The position numbers were made by a program, and so were the translations under genes. From assembly GCA_930367205.1 (NCBI GenBank), contig OV884011.1:104833139-104897138 (forward strand): a DNA stretch of 64,000 nucleotides. The letters run 5' to 3'. Every line of letters begins with the position of its first letter. Position 1 is the stretch's first letter. The DNA is from Acanthosoma haemorrhoidale (lineage: Eukaryota > Arthropoda > Insecta > Hemiptera > Acanthosomatidae). Below are positions 1 through 12,300 of the stretch, one piece after another. Under the pieces are notes generated by a model that ran no database searches, was not told the DNA's origin, and saw nothing but the letters and a program-made list of their open reading frames with translations.

Positions 1-630
1 TTTTCATACGGTTGATTTTCTTTTTCCATCATAAGTCTATCAAATAACATACATAAAGCAAAATAACATGCCTTTAAAAAATACACGAGTTGAACGAATG
101 GAATGTTAATGACTGTTTTATTGGTTTAATGTAATAGTTTAAAAATAGAAAACATAGATTACATGTTTTTAGTCAGAATCTTTACATACTTTTTTTATTT
201 CCAAGCAATTATTTAAAACATAATAATTATACAAACAAATTTTATTAAAATGTCTATATGTTTCTAATTAAATAGTATTCGGTTTTGTTCAGGGCAAAAA
301 AAGGTCAGTTTGAAAATATCGTTTTGGTCAGACTTACCTCAACTGGGAACATCGGCCAATAGGAGGGGGGGGGGGCTGCTCCCAGCGGAACATATGTACA
401 TGCTAGCGAACCACGAACTAAGTAACTTTCGGATGAAGTCAATTTATCAATCCGTCCCCAACCGTAACCAACTTAAGTTTGCTGAATTTCTTTAATTCAC
501 ATAAGTCGACGGCATTCGGTGAAAATGTATGTGACATTCACGGGTGCCTTGTAAAGAAAAACACTTTCGCCTTAAGCATATTATATTAGTCAGTTTTCAA
601 TTTTTCAATCAAACTGCGATTTGAAGACTT
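1..630. other. AT-rich non-coding stretch with an 11-G run
   Basis: No gene is visible. Short open frames here have no family resemblance. The only notable feature is an uninterrupted run of eleven G at 365-375, one of nine G or C runs of ten or more in the window. Confidence 0.6.
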
Positions 631-983
631 CTTAAACAGGCAGTGAAGGTGAAGGTATTGATTGGCGCAGGCAGCTCAAATGGGTCAGGTTCTGATATTG
701 CAGGCCTTCAAGGGAAAGAAAGAGCGACATCTCGGACTACTACGCCCGCTGCAGTGAAGGTAAATACAGTAAATGCCACCTTGAAAGATGCCACCACGGA
801 CAAACAAAAGCAGCCAAATTAGTCTTGTTCCAAGTACACCCTCCTTTGAGCAAATTTAGGCCTTCTTGTCGGTCGGAGATCAGACACTAGTGATTTTGAA
901 GCCACAAGGTGAACGGATTGAAGAAGTGGGTGACTCACTATGCCCGAAGAAGAGAGGACAACAAAGCATATGTAGCTCGCTAA

Positions 984-1109
984 ACAAGTAAAGTTTTTCA
1001 GCTCACTACTCAATTAACCTCATTCCTTACAGAATTCAGAACCCTAATTACCCCTCTCATTTCTGTTCCTACAAGTCTTGTCTCCTACCTTATCCCCGTT
1101 AAATATTAA
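984..1109 (+). pseudogene. C-terminal tail of retrotransposon ORF1 (Gag-like)
   Basis: An open frame from 984 to the stop at 1107-1109 reads as a hydrophobic, Leu/Ile-rich tail containing LTSFLTEF and LITPLISV. Such a Leu-rich tail just before, and overlapping, the ORF2 start is common in Jockey-type Gag proteins. A stop lies directly upstream at 981-983, and the rest of ORF1, including any CCHC knuckles, is not recognisable. The overlap with the ORF2 frame starting near 1078 fits the known bicistronic layout of these elements. Assignment rests on position and composition, not on a catalytic motif. Confidence 0.5.
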
Positions 1110-1850
1110 ACAAAATCCATATGTGGATCCTTCCAACTCCTTAGCCATTCTCCTTTGGAATACAAATGGTGTTCGCAACCACACTAACGAACTGACAGCA
1201 CTACTTCACGACAAAAACATCGACGCAGCTCTCATTACTGAAACAAGACATACTAGTAAACGACCATTTATAGTTCGACAGTACCAGATTTATCGAACTG
1301 ATCACCCAGATGGAACAGCTCTTGCAGGTACCGCTGTCATTGTACATGTCAATCAGCACCTTCACTTCCCCCCTTACTCTAGCATCAGTGTACTGCCCTC
1401 CAAATAAAACCTTTTTAATTCCTAATTCATCTCCTTTCTAGACTCCATGGGACAACATTTCCTTGTGGATGGGACTTCAATGCGAAGCACCAACACTGGG
1501 GGTTAAGATCCACGATTACAGGAGGACGTGCGTTGCTGTCTGCACTCACACGGAAGCATTGCTCCACTATCTTTCCTGACACAGCCACCCACCTATTGGC
1601 CATCTGAACCCAACCGAAATCCATATCTCCTTTTTTTCTTCTACAATAGTTAAGGAACACTAAACTATTCACTCACGCGCCTCGAAGACCTCTCCTCCGA
1701 TCATAGCCCTTTAATATTAACCATTTCCCTAAGACCGATTCACAAACTACTTCCTCCTTCATTTATTAGGGACCCAATTAATTGGGACCACTTCCGCCAG
1801 ATTCTTACAGATTCCGTAGACCTCAAAGTGTCCCTGAAAACATCAGAAGG
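1078..1850 (+). pseudogene. ORF2 endonuclease domain (APE-type), broken
   Basis: The first open segment (1078-1407, about 109 residues) contains LLWNTNGVRNH, ALITETRHT and a YRTDHPDG segment, typical of the N-terminal half of an apurinic-like endonuclease of a Jockey-clade element; such enzymes nick the target for target-primed reverse transcription. After a stop at 1405-1407 the domain resumes: the DFN motif (GWDFNAKH) is read from about 1467 and the SDHSPLILTI motif from about 1696, with a stop between them. The catalytic words DFN and SDH survive but frameshifts and stops make the gene non-functional. ORF2 overlaps the ORF1 tail. Clade assignment is by motif recognition. Confidence 0.75.
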
Positions 1851-2060
1851 CCTAAACGATGCAGTACATTCTTTCACTAATCTGATCCAGAGGTATCCTT
1901 GGGAGGCACCGTCACCCCACCGTCATGAAAAAATTCACAATCAAAATGTTTTACCTCAGCATCTCAAAGACGTTACCCTAGATCTACACCCCGCTCCAGA
2001 ACGGTGTGCCAAAGATCCCGACATCCTGCTGATCGTCGCTCGTAGAATCATTACTCCAGA

Positions 2061-2330
2061 TTGGTAAAGCGGCAATTGGCATCCTTCCGTTCTGACTCTT
2101 TCAATTCCTATCTCTCCTCTCTGTCTACCAGGGATAACTCCTTGTGGAATGTAATTAAGAAAATCCTAAAATATCAATATAATATATATAATAAAATATA
2201 TAAGTTCATAAAATTCTATAGTAACCTATCCAAGCTCCCTAATTCCGTAGCTAAGTCATTACACTGCACCGCTCATCCCTATAATCCTTCTCGGAGACCA
2301 AAACTGCAGTGGCTTCGCGACCTGCTATAA
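2061..2330 (+). pseudogene. ORF2 fragment joining linker to C-terminus across an RT deletion
   Basis: An open frame of about 89 codons begins with a post-endonuclease linker (KRQLASFRSDSFN, then DNSLWNVIKKIL), runs through an AT-rich patch at about 2176-2215, and ends with the family C-terminus (KSLHCTAHPYNP and a final RDLL before the stop). The same C-terminus is seen in copies B and C. The whole reverse transcriptase expected between linker and C-terminus is absent, so this is an internal deletion that stayed open by chance or was filled by AT-rich sequence. It is not a functional protein. Confidence 0.65.
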
Positions 2331-2512
2331 ATACGTAACAGTCAAAACTTCCCAACACTCCGGTTCCTCTTTCGTATACGAGGGACTACGTGGATTTGGA
2401 AGGTCTCTGGGCTGTTTGTAAATACTGTGTGAATGAGCGAGTAAATGAAAATTGTAAATATGATATGAATGAGAACATTTATCACAATAAAGAAGTTACA
2501 ATATATATAAAA

Positions 2513-3055
2513 CAAGCCAGAGCATAACTAACACGATAGAGCTTCACAGCTTGCAGGGATTTAACACGGCTAAACTAGTGGCCAAAGAGAAGAATTATAA
2601 GGAAACTGCTTTTGTCAATGAATGGAAGATATTAGAAGAAAGTTCCAGCGTTTAACAGCGATGCAAAGAAAGTGCAGGAGCAGGAGGGGGTCCTGATATG
2701 TGAGAGATTTTTATTATTGTAGCCGACTTTACAGGTTAGAAAGAAATTCATTCCGTTAAACCTCAATATTGATGGATGTATCCTCCACAGAGACATATAA
2801 ATACCTTCTGAATAAGTTGCAGGGCAATACATGGCTACCATTCAATGAATGCTATTTCGTCTATAACAGATTGAGATCTAACATCTATATGAATTTTTAT
2901 CAACCCTTTTGTCACATTCATAGTGTACGTTTTTTCACCTGGTAAAGGTTTCCTGACGAGGCTACTTTTGGAATGAGCGTGACAAACGATAACCGGAGCA
3001 GATATAATGGGAGGTGTTAAAAGCCCAACAAAATGGTTACGATTCATATGATAAT
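2513..3055. other. AT-rich non-coding stretch
   Basis: No gene or repeat is recognised. Several short open frames on both strands overlap each other and have no family resemblance. Confidence 0.5.
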
Positions 3056-3275
3056 ATAAGGGCGGAAGAGGGAGAACCATTATCTAAACGGCTCGGCTGG
3101 CGGAGGGGCTTTTGTTATTCTAATCGGCGGGCCGGCGCGGGATCTGTCTACTCGGTCGGAGGGCAAACAATGAAGGCAAAAATTAGCGGCAATTGCTCGT
3201 GGCTGGCCCATTTCAGGCCACGGTGCCCTGAAAAAAAAATCTCCATCAGTGATTTCTATGGCCATTGTTAGGGAC
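3056..3275. promoter_or_regulatory. GC-rich island with two Sox-like words (candidate regulatory element)
   Basis: A GC- and CpG-richer block sits in AT-rich DNA. It contains CCATTGTT at 3262-3269, an exact match to a SoxB-type consensus, and the reverse-oriented core AACAATG at 3166-3172. Open frames cross the block on both strands, which is expected of GC-rich DNA and is not taken as coding. Regulatory function is inferred only from composition and motifs. Confidence 0.3.
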
Positions 3276-4225
3276 CCGCAACAAAATGGCCTTTGTTTCC
3301 AGATCGAACCTGTCCACTCCTCTATGTAGTTAACTGCTACACTTCATTCGGAAAATGGCCATTTAGGACATGGACACGGCATGGTGACATTTCAATAAGC
3401 TTAACGAGTGATCGGGCATACCCTTGTAAATGTTTAGCAAAATTAGAAATGTTACAACCCGTTAATAAAAGATTTTCAAACTTCATGAGGTTATACTTAA
3501 AAATATTGGTTTATTTACTGCTTTTTAGCCTCTACCTTAATGTAACCACTAACTATACAAATCTCATGGTATAATCACCTATTGAATATTAAAAAAATTA
3601 TAACAAAGGGCAATGAAAATAATATCACATCAACTTTAGTTATACAAACTAAACCAGTAGCTGTAAAAAATGCGTTATATATATTTTTTACACTTTCTTC
3701 TTCGTTTCCTAAGCAGTTCTCCATCTCTCGCGGAAGAAGAATTACTTGGCGTTTCTACTAATAAGGGAGGCTAAAATAAAATGAGGTATAATACAAGCAA
3801 GAGTTTCAAAATCGCGAATACGGACAGTGGGCCTATCAGAAAGTTGTCGACACTGCAATTCTCAAACAAATTTCCTAAGTGAAAATGAACAAATCGCCAA
3901 ATTATTCGACCAGAAATCCCATCATAAAGAAATCCTATAAATCACATAAATCTACCTGTCTTCATTTAAAGTATAGCTCAGAATCTCTGTCTCACTATCA
4001 GACTCGGAACGTTTCTTAGCATTCTTTAGGATAGCTAGACAAAAATAATTTTATATTCACTAGCCGACTGCTGATGTTATGAATATAAATGGTATTCGCT
4101 TCTGGCCAAAATTTTTAGTATATTTTTTAATTCGGAAGCCATTCGCAGTAATAGTTACACCACTGAAAGTATAGCAGCCATCTATTGGTGACAAATATTT
4201 ATATTCAACAGAGTTTGTGCCAGAA
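3276..4225. other. AT-rich non-coding stretch
   Basis: No gene, repeat family or structured element is recognised here. Confidence 0.5.
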
Positions 4226-4640
4226 TAATAATGATAAACCTATCCAACCACCCTAATTCCCGAGAAGTCATTACACTGCGCCACTCATCTCTATAATCCT
4301 CCTCGAAGACTAAAGCAGAAGTGGCATCGTGTTTTGCTATAAATACGTGATGGTATGAGTCCTGGCAATGGCCAGTTTCTCCAATCGTGTCCTGAGTGCC
4401 TGTGGCTCTCACGCCCTTGGTCAGGATCTACTGGCTCGTATCCGCTGACGCGGCTGACGGAGAAGTGTGGGAAGTCCCAAAGACTCCGCTTTCGTATTCG
4501 AGGGAGATGTGTGAATTTAGGAGTTCTTAGGGATGTTTGTGAATACTGTATGAATGAGAACATTTATTGCGATTACTAATTGCGCAATGAGGCAGATTGT
4601 AATTTTATAACAATATAGAAGTTTCAATAAATAAAAAGAA
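4226..4640 (+). mobile_element. Jockey-like retrotransposon, copy B (3' end only)
   Basis: This is a 5'-truncated copy. It holds the ORF2 C-terminus, readable as KSLHCATHLYNPPRRL in one frame and ending at the stop 4340-4342, with a frame break just upstream. The 3' UTR follows, including the GTTTGTGAATACTG segment near 4540 and the terminal GCAGATTGTAATTTTAT segment near 4592-4608, then an A-rich tail. The UTR is fuller than in copy A and closely parallels copy C. Severe 5' truncation is the usual outcome of target-primed reverse transcription. Confidence 0.8.
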
Positions 4641-6635
4641 TGCAATGAACGATTGTAACCAGGCTAATAATTCTTAACTGACTCTAATAACCCTTTTACC
4701 GGTTCTAAAACCTAGTTATAATGCACACACGTATTAATGTTTAAAAATATGAGCGGCACAGAAAAACAAATCCGAGTTCAATGATGTTCGCGTCTCATCA
4801 AGTCAATGTGTGAAGCTCACATAATTGTGGGGTGGTGGCGGCTAAGAAGACGATATTTTATTAGCATATTCAAGCACTTTTGGTAATGTTGGTCTACTAG
4901 AGGCTCAATACAAATTACATATTATTAATCCGGGCATCAATTCAATAACTATAAACATTTGTTGAAAATTTTACGGTTTCACGTAATTATAGTCCTCTTA
5001 AACCCAATACATTACATTTAATAATTTTGCACCGACTATTGGAATTTAATAACCCTACCCTAGTTAAAAAGGGTGCTAACCGATAGATATCTATTCTTTC
5101 TACACAATATAGAGTATAAAAGAGTTTTATTTGACAAGAAAACCTCACATAATTAGTTAAATAAATTTTATAAGTGGGCAAATGATACTTTACCCTATCA
5201 TATACCACTATGCTTATATGTTTGCCTACGGTGACTAATTTTAAACTAACGTTAATGAAAACAATGCAATTATTTTTGAATATCCATTTGGTGGTTTTGT
5301 GTTCATTTAACTTAACAGAAGAACTGCTTTGTTCGTCGAGTTCAAGCAAGCATGAAATAAGCCAATGATGAGGACACAGGGACAGAGAGCACAAAATGAA
5401 ATAATACACCACTACGCAAAGAATGAAGTGAAAGAGCTGTATTCTCGCAAATTATCTATTTTGTAGATTTAATATTTTTCACAGGTTATTATTAAAATTC
5501 TCCTGCGAATGAAACGGAAATACTTTTAGCAGACAATTAAATATATTCATTTTTCTTTTTTTTTAAATTTTTAACTCAAAAAAAAACCAACTGAATTAAA
5601 AAATGTTTATAAATCATTTAGGATGGTAAACTAGTTTATTGTACAATCTCAACCGTGATACAACGTTTATTGGTTCAAATCCCAAGACAGTTTTAATTTA
5701 AATTTCCAATTTAAAAATATATACGAACATGCTCATCACAATAACTATTATACAAGAATTATAAAAGGTGTAAAATGAATAGAAACACCACTGCAGTTGT
5801 AGAGACCTAAAATATAACAGTTATATTTATATTATATTAAATATATAAAATTCATAGAACTACTTCATGGATATTCTTTAATATGATTAAAGAATTTTTT
5901 AAAATATAAATATTAATTAACTCATCCAGATGAGACTATAATATAGTATTTTGTTTAAAATTAAATTATATTAAATATTTAACTTACCGAATGTGTATTA
6001 ATAATTATAAGTTTTGGTATTTCCTGTGCTAATATATTATCAAGTATAGTGATTAGTAACATATAGTTGGTACATGTTGAATAATTTAATATTTCATACA
6101 TACAATACCTAACTAACTCTGGGTCTGAATTGGGGTCTACATTGCATAATTTCACTTTGGCGAAGTTTTCCTGAGATGAACCAAAACGCGGTATTTCAGA
6201 TTGACATGGCTCGCGTTCAATAGGGAATATTTGAGATGAAAGTGCACACTAATTAAATGCATAATAATTAAATCCCTGGGATTACTTTTTGCAAATAATA
6301 ATTATTAGTTTCTTCAGTAATCTAATCTATATGAGGTTTATATCCTCGAATTTCGTATATAAGAAATGGGGAGTTGGGAGATGTCCACCATCACCTCTAT
6401 TCAAGATGCGGTACAAAATCCGGATCATCCATACTTCAAATTAATTATAAATGTAGAAATAATTGCTTCCATTAGTCTGAGAGAGTGACTGTAGCCGACA
6501 TATGAATTATTAGCTTGAAGTACGGTGAGGTCAGTTTCTACATCTTAAGCACTCAACATGATAAATTCAGCCACTGGTGCCCACTAAATGGTTAAGAGCG
6601 CCCTGAGCCATGATAACAGACCCTGATGAGGAGAT
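4641..6635. other. AT-rich non-coding stretch
   Basis: No gene is seen. A 141-codon open frame on the minus strand (4987-5412) has AT-driven composition and no recognisable domain, and I do not call it. The stretch includes one copy of a dispersed AT-rich repeat around 4978-5036, listed separately. Confidence 0.5.
4978..5036 (+). repeat. Dispersed AT-rich repeat, copy 1
   Basis: The segment around TAATTATAGTCC, followed by a CTTAA and an ATTACAT word, resembles segments at 35285-35335, 35560-35605 and 37347-37400, all in the same orientation. The family is unnamed here and could be the eroded end of a transposon. Confidence 0.4.
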
Positions 6636-6910
6636 ATCGACACTATCTCTCCGGACTGCAGATGTAGAAGGTAATAAATGGTTCGATGCCCAAGGAAAAA
6701 CCACCCTCAAGGCCGGCCTTACCAGCCGGAGCTCGTTCCACTTATACATTTATTACAAGACGGAGCAGCCCTTAAATTATTAGCATTAGGCCTCTGGATC
6801 ATCCCTTATCAAACTTTCAGGGAGCCTTTCCTCTCCGGCTCCGGGATCCCATCTCCTTACAGCCAGCGACCCTCTTCCTCCGAAGCTAACCAACGGCCGA
6901 TTTAAAATTA
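6636..6910. promoter_or_regulatory. GC-richer island with homeodomain-like word (candidate regulatory element)
   Basis: This block contrasts with its AT-rich flanks. It carries a short palindromic GGCCGGCC and an ATTATTAGCATTAGG segment resembling homeodomain sites. A 75-codon frame (6678-6905, plus) and a 60-codon frame on the other strand are low-complexity and unconvincing as genes. Function is inferred only from composition. Confidence 0.25.
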
Positions 6911-8590
6911 ATAACCACATGTCTGCAGAGTGCGGTATAGATCAAGTTAAAAATATAACAATAAAGGAGATCAAACATTTATTGTTAATGTTGTTCTGTT
7001 CACGTCAATAACAGAGGATGCTATTTCATGTTACAGCTAGTTGATCATATCAGTAGTCTCACCATTTTTATATAATTATTCAGAAAGAAAAAGTTTTCTA
7101 ACTAAATGTTTTTATATCGATTATAAACTTGTATTACAATTGTTTGTATTATTTTTAAATATTATAAATAAATAAAAATAATGAAACAATATAAAAAGAT
7201 ACTACAATGATGGTTAAAAAATACTTGGAATGTTTAATCAAAAATAACTTACGTTTATTTGCTAAACTTCTTTTACGTACACTAACGCAGACTATAAATT
7301 GATTGCAAGTAGGAGCTCATCTTTTGAGCTAAAAATACTTAAATGCATAAAAACCGTATGATTGCTTTTTAATTTAGATAGCATTATTATTATATTATCT
7401 ATTACAAACCGTGATAAAACAAAACAATTCTTTCCAAGTAGCAGAGGAGGTTCAACCAATTAATGCTGACAATGAGACTCCATCCTTTTTATAAGGCATT
7501 TTTAAATAATGCCTTTGCAATAAATAATTAAATGACTACAACTTTAAAGGAACGTACGAAGGGGTACTATGACAGCTTGTTATAATATTTCGATAAAACC
7601 TACCATATAATATTAACATATGAATATACCCATTCGCACACAATATGGAAAAATCTATTTTGAGTAGGATTATCCAACTGGCAAAAGAACTTGTTTAGTA
7701 AAAAAAAACAACAAGGTATATGTAAATAATTAAATACATAACATCCCCTCAGATCATAAATCATACGAATTAGACTTATAGCGTAAAAGTATACCCCCTC
7801 CATGAACTTGATGATAAAATCGTATTATTCAATTTTGGAAAATCCTACACTTTAATTTCTTGTAAAATTAAAGTTTACCTTATATGCGATAGAGACGGAA
7901 AGAGAGAGACAGAGAGGGTGTGGGGGGGGCGAGAGATACCACAGATTACAGCCTGCAAGCACTGTCATTAGTGCAGTCATACAGACTGGGCCGGTCATCT
8001 CTAATGGGAGCGCGTTTGACGTCATGCATGGCCAGGCCCTTAAATTGGTCTCTCCAATCTATAGGCTGTATCGCATCCCACGATACTATAACTGGTCATT
8101 ACTTACAGGCTAATTGCACTCTCATAATTACTAACAAATTAAAATAACTAATAAAATTTAAGATCAGTAGCCTATCCAATTTATTTCCCATCAAATCATC
8201 ATTCATTGTATCATTTAGTACGTCAGATAAACAAGAAAAAAAATAAAATTCGAGTCATATATAATGCATTACACAAAGCTTTGGCCCTTACTGTTGAACT
8301 ACACCTATTAAATGGAACTTAACGAAAGGGATAGGATAAGATGCCTCAGAGGTGCAAGGCACTGAGCCAACAATTTGGGTTGGAAAGTTTCCTTAGGCTC
8401 TTTCTTACTTCTAGATTGGAATATTAGATTTCATCTCTGGACCCTAAAGAGATCGTTTTCAATTCTTGTTATTTAACTTAATCACACTCCAAACAATTAT
8501 TAACATTATTTTATTGTAACCCTATCTATAGTCCCTGCAAGGCCAGAAAATACTGTATATCTATAAGATAGTGAAAGCAAATCATAGAAT
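6911..8590. other. AT-rich non-coding stretch with a purine (GA) tract
   Basis: No gene is recognised. At about 7888-7937 a purine tract made of GAGAGA-type words ends in eight G. Such tracts can be bound by GAGA-factor-type proteins in insects, but nothing shows that here. Confidence 0.4.
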
Positions 8591-8596
8591 AAATCT

Positions 8597-8646
8597 AACC
8601 CAGGCCTCTTATATCATGAAGAAGGTACACTAACCATTAAACCTTT
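8597..8646 (-). repeat. tRNA-derived SINE-like fragment
   Basis: On the minus strand the segment reads with an A-box-like TAATGGTTAGTG, an anticodon-arm-sized interval, and a degraded B-box-like GGGTTAGATTT. This is the layout of a tRNA-derived SINE head. It is too eroded to be a working tRNA gene. Its tail and limits were not identified. Confidence 0.4.
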
Positions 8647-8984
8647 TTTTTTTTAAATATTATTGTTAAACGAAATACAAGAGGACGTGTCGAAAACAGG
8701 ATCAATTCATCTTAAATCCAAACTAGAAAGTAGTCCCTTACTAGTGGTGGTAAAAAAAAGCATTTCTTGCCTTCTCACCACATCCAAAGCAGTTGTGGGG
8801 AGCTTTTCCTCTCCACTACTCTATTCTGCCTTCAAGTCGATGAAATCCACAAACAAACCCTTGTTCTTTTCATGGCTGACCCAAAGAAACTTCAAAATAC
8901 CACTCCTACCATCCCTCCATGGACATCCCATAACATAGGACTCCCACCACATACCACATCACTTAACTGATAAATCCCGTAAAT

Positions 8985-9360
8985 CCAAGACCTGATCACC
9001 ATTATTTTTTGGGTCAAGACTAGATCAAGAATAAGTTTAATTAAAACCCTGTGAAATACAAATCAATTATCTTAGGTTCCAAATCCTCCCAACTCCCTCC
9101 TGGACGCAACTAATTTTTACATATGGGCCTAATCCTAGATCAATCCCTGAACAACCCAAAAACTATTCTACTGATCCTGTCATCTCTTTCCACGACAAAC
9201 CGCTACCTTCTAACAGAATTTTAATATCAAACAACTTATCACTATGACTGCCTGGCTTCCTCTACCAAACTTTTCCCACTACAACCGCATCATACATATT
9301 TAACCTCATCAAACTCAAATTCTCCAGCCTTTCCCGCAACACAAGAACTAGCTTATTTGA
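8985..9360 (+). pseudogene. Decayed LINE reverse-transcriptase C-terminal region
   Basis: A C-rich plus-strand stretch gives interrupted frames that resemble the part of a LINE reverse transcriptase downstream of the YADD box: an NPVKYKSIILGS segment near 9040-9075 (the usual N-P-x-K-T and G-S region), then HMGLILDQSLN near 9120-9155 (the usual Y-L-G-x-x-L-D block), then an alternating basic/hydrophobic stretch. Stops and frame changes are frequent. The stretch upstream (8663-8970) is compositionally similar and may be its 5' continuation, but I cannot place motifs in it. It is not obviously the same family as copies A-C. Confidence 0.4.
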
Positions 9361-12300
9361 CTTTTGCCCCCCCCCCCTCCTCCGCGTCTCGTCCATGTTT
9401 ATACCTAATGGAATTTCTTCCTGTGATTCTACTATTGATTTAGGTTGTATTTTTAATAAAATCGAGGTTAGGAAAAAATAAATGAAAATTCCGTACAAAG
9501 ATAGTTTCATAAAAAATAATCGTTTTTACACTGTAACTTGAATGTTGTATGCAGAGATACGAATGCAAATATAAAACTCATTATGTTTTTGTTTCAATCA
9601 TTAGCCGACTGTTATTTGTAGACATTAAAGTAATAAGTACATATATCCATTAATATTTATAAGCTTATTGAATCTGTTATGTTTTTTTTTTGTCAGCTAG
9701 ACATTCCTGCTTTGTTCCTTTTGTTATTTTTAGGAGGCAATGTCCCAGAATACAGTGTTTTTTTCATTTCATTCCACTTCCTAACTATTCTGAAATTTGT
9801 TTTATTGTTTTATCTAAGACATAGATTGCTGTTATTATAATCTGTTGCCATTTAAAAGTGTCATTTTTAGGCTAATGTCTCAGAATAAAGTTTATATTTC
9901 ATTTACAATATTGACGTCGAGACTTTTAATCTGATACTTCGCTCAATAAGATAAAAATTAATTTGCTTACTTCTAATTAATTTATTATATATATTTTTGT
10001 TTTGGTAAAATTTATATCTTAACAAAAATTTTACAAGCAATCAAAGCAAAGTATTGGCCATTTATTATTTTTCACTGGGATGGTATATTTTTACCATCGT
10101 ACATTGGAAAGACTATGAAAATACCATGCCATAAAAAAAAAGAAAGATTTCTTGACTTAAAGATTCTTACACAATTTCAACTGTTAATTTCAGACTTCAT
10201 AACTTTTTGAAATTTTAGTTAGAGAAATAAAATATTCATTACACATTGTTAATTAAACCCTAACCAAAAATAAATAAGTACATATATATATATTTTTTTT
10301 TTAATACCAACTAATCAACTGATGACAATTTCTCACTTTTTATAGAGACATTGTCATGTCTAATCTTAAATGAGTATTAATTCGTGTAAAATATCACTTC
10401 TTTTGCTTAAGGGGGGATTACAGGGGGAATAGACAGACGGAAAGAAAGATAGACACGGGGGTAAAAATAAAGTTTTTGATTATGAAAAAAACAACAAATA
10501 TCACCCAAGAACAGTTTGCTTCAGAAGTACGAATTCCAAATTGTAACATGTACTCATCATAATGTCATACATATATCAGCATATAAGTACAAAGTTGAAA
10601 TGTGTAAGCAATTAGTGTTTCTAAGAGGGTTTAAGCGCCGTTAATAGTAGTGATAGTAATAAGGTTTAATCAATAAAACATGCAAATCAAGATTGATCAA
10701 GATCAATATGCCGTTGACAACCTTTTGTTTTTTAAAACAGGGAATGAACACAAATATTTTTAGTATTAAAATTAAAATCAATTGATTTGAAATATACATA
10801 ACAATAAAAATAACCTTGTGCTAATATGCAATGCCTCTGATCTAAAACAAAACAAAAACTAGGATCATCCCTGTTGGTTATGAATAAAATATTTATTGAA
10901 GTATACATCAATTTTAATTTAGAAAAAATAGAAATAAAACATAAAGACTAACTGTTTTCTATTAGTAGTAACTTTTACTTGCAAAGGACCCTTTTCAAGA
11001 TTTGTATATACCTTGGATATCAGGATTGTTGTCGATATTTTTACGGTGTTATCCAAAACCTAATGTTTTACTATAACGTTGTTTTATGTATTTTTTTATA
11101 CCATTATGTTGTTATTATTATATTTGAATTTGGTATAGCCCTACCTATAGATCAGGTAGGGCGGAAATCTATTGTGGGTTACATCCGATATAGGCAAAAG
11201 GTAATGAAGAAAAAAATATCAGTCAATCTTAGGATTTGAAAAGCCATAATAACAGCATTATTTTCGAGATTAAACCAGTAATTATGTGAAATATTTCATC
11301 GAAGAATTCCCTCCAGGTGGATTCTTTATCGCAGTAAGCAGATATGTATAGGAATTTTAATTTCAGTTAAGTTCCATAAGCATAAAGTCGACTACGATCC
11401 TGGGTAAAAATAACACAATGAGTATGAAGTTAAAAATATGCTGATAATGCTTTTAATTACTTAACAGGTAATTATATTTTAAAAACAAGTAAATTTTCTC
11501 GAGGGAGACTTAATTAAAACCTTGGTAAAACAATGAAAGCTTTTGTACATATTGCGGGTGATAAAATAAGAATAAAAAAGAAGGGGGGGAGGAGATAGCA
11601 TCGCTGTAATTTAATTTACGCCATAAAGGGAACCTCAAAAGTGGATATACTTTATTACAACTACATTAACCGCGTAATAAAAAAATAAATAACAGGTTTC
11701 TTTAAGAACAGCAGATGTACTTATTTTATGTATTTTGGAATGCTATATTAATGCGGATATTCTCAATCTGAAAGAATCTATTAGAAACAATATTAAACCA
11801 GCAAACTCTTCATTATACAAGAAATCAATTAAGAAAAATAGAATTATATTGAAACTTTTGAAAATAGTTCAGAAAATTATAACTTATTAAAAAAAAACGT
11901 TTGAGCAAAAAGAACAGCGCCACCAGTTACGTTCTATTCACACCTAATACAATGAAACATACATCAGGGACCTAACCACTTTTCCTGAGCGAGCTCTTGA
12001 TTTTCTTAAACACTATGTTAATGGTAAATCATAACTGAACCCATTCACTTCGACTTAATCCTTATTATTTATATGCATCTTTCCCACTTTAGGCCACTTG
12101 GAGCCAGAGCGGTTTTGAGACAGTAGAGCTTCCAAACTGAGCTTATCACAACTCATAAGTATAGTGATAAAACAAAATGTACATCCTTCTCTTTGGCGTG
12201 AGAACGCCATGCCTAACGGCAAATATGTAGGTAGCGAAAATAGGAAGACACCAAGGCAACAAAATGAGCAATGATAAATATTATTTAAAAATTGCAAATT

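Larger units (their letters stand above)
640..2512 (+). mobile_element. Jockey-like non-LTR retrotransposon, copy A (internally deleted)
   Basis: This is a decayed non-LTR retrotransposon on the plus strand. In order it shows an ORF1 C-terminal tail (984-1109), an overlapping ORF2 start with an endonuclease broken by frameshifts (1078 to about 1850), a linker, then an abrupt jump to the extreme C-terminus of ORF2 (stop at 2328-2330) and a 3' UTR ending in an AATAAA-like signal near 2487 and an AT-rich tail. The reverse transcriptase core is missing. The last ORF2 residues and the 3' UTR match copies B (4226-4640) and C (59640-60890, minus strand), and the terminal part also matches D (16255-16385, minus strand). 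The Jockey clade is inferred from the endonuclease and RT sequence style. The 5' boundary is uncertain. Confidence 0.8.

Noticed and set aside
889..915. 13-base identity to miR-7 (ACTAGTGATTTTG)
   Set aside because: The seed region of miR-7 is not matched, no hairpin forms around it, and it lies inside retrotransposon ORF1 debris. Chance similarity is the better explanation.
4987..5412. 141-codon minus-strand open frame as a gene
   Set aside because: AT-driven composition, no domain, no supporting context, and it overlaps a dispersed repeat.
8663..8970. 91- and 67-codon overlapping frames as genes
   Set aside because: No conserved motif. Strand composition resembles the adjacent LINE debris, so they are more likely part of that relic.
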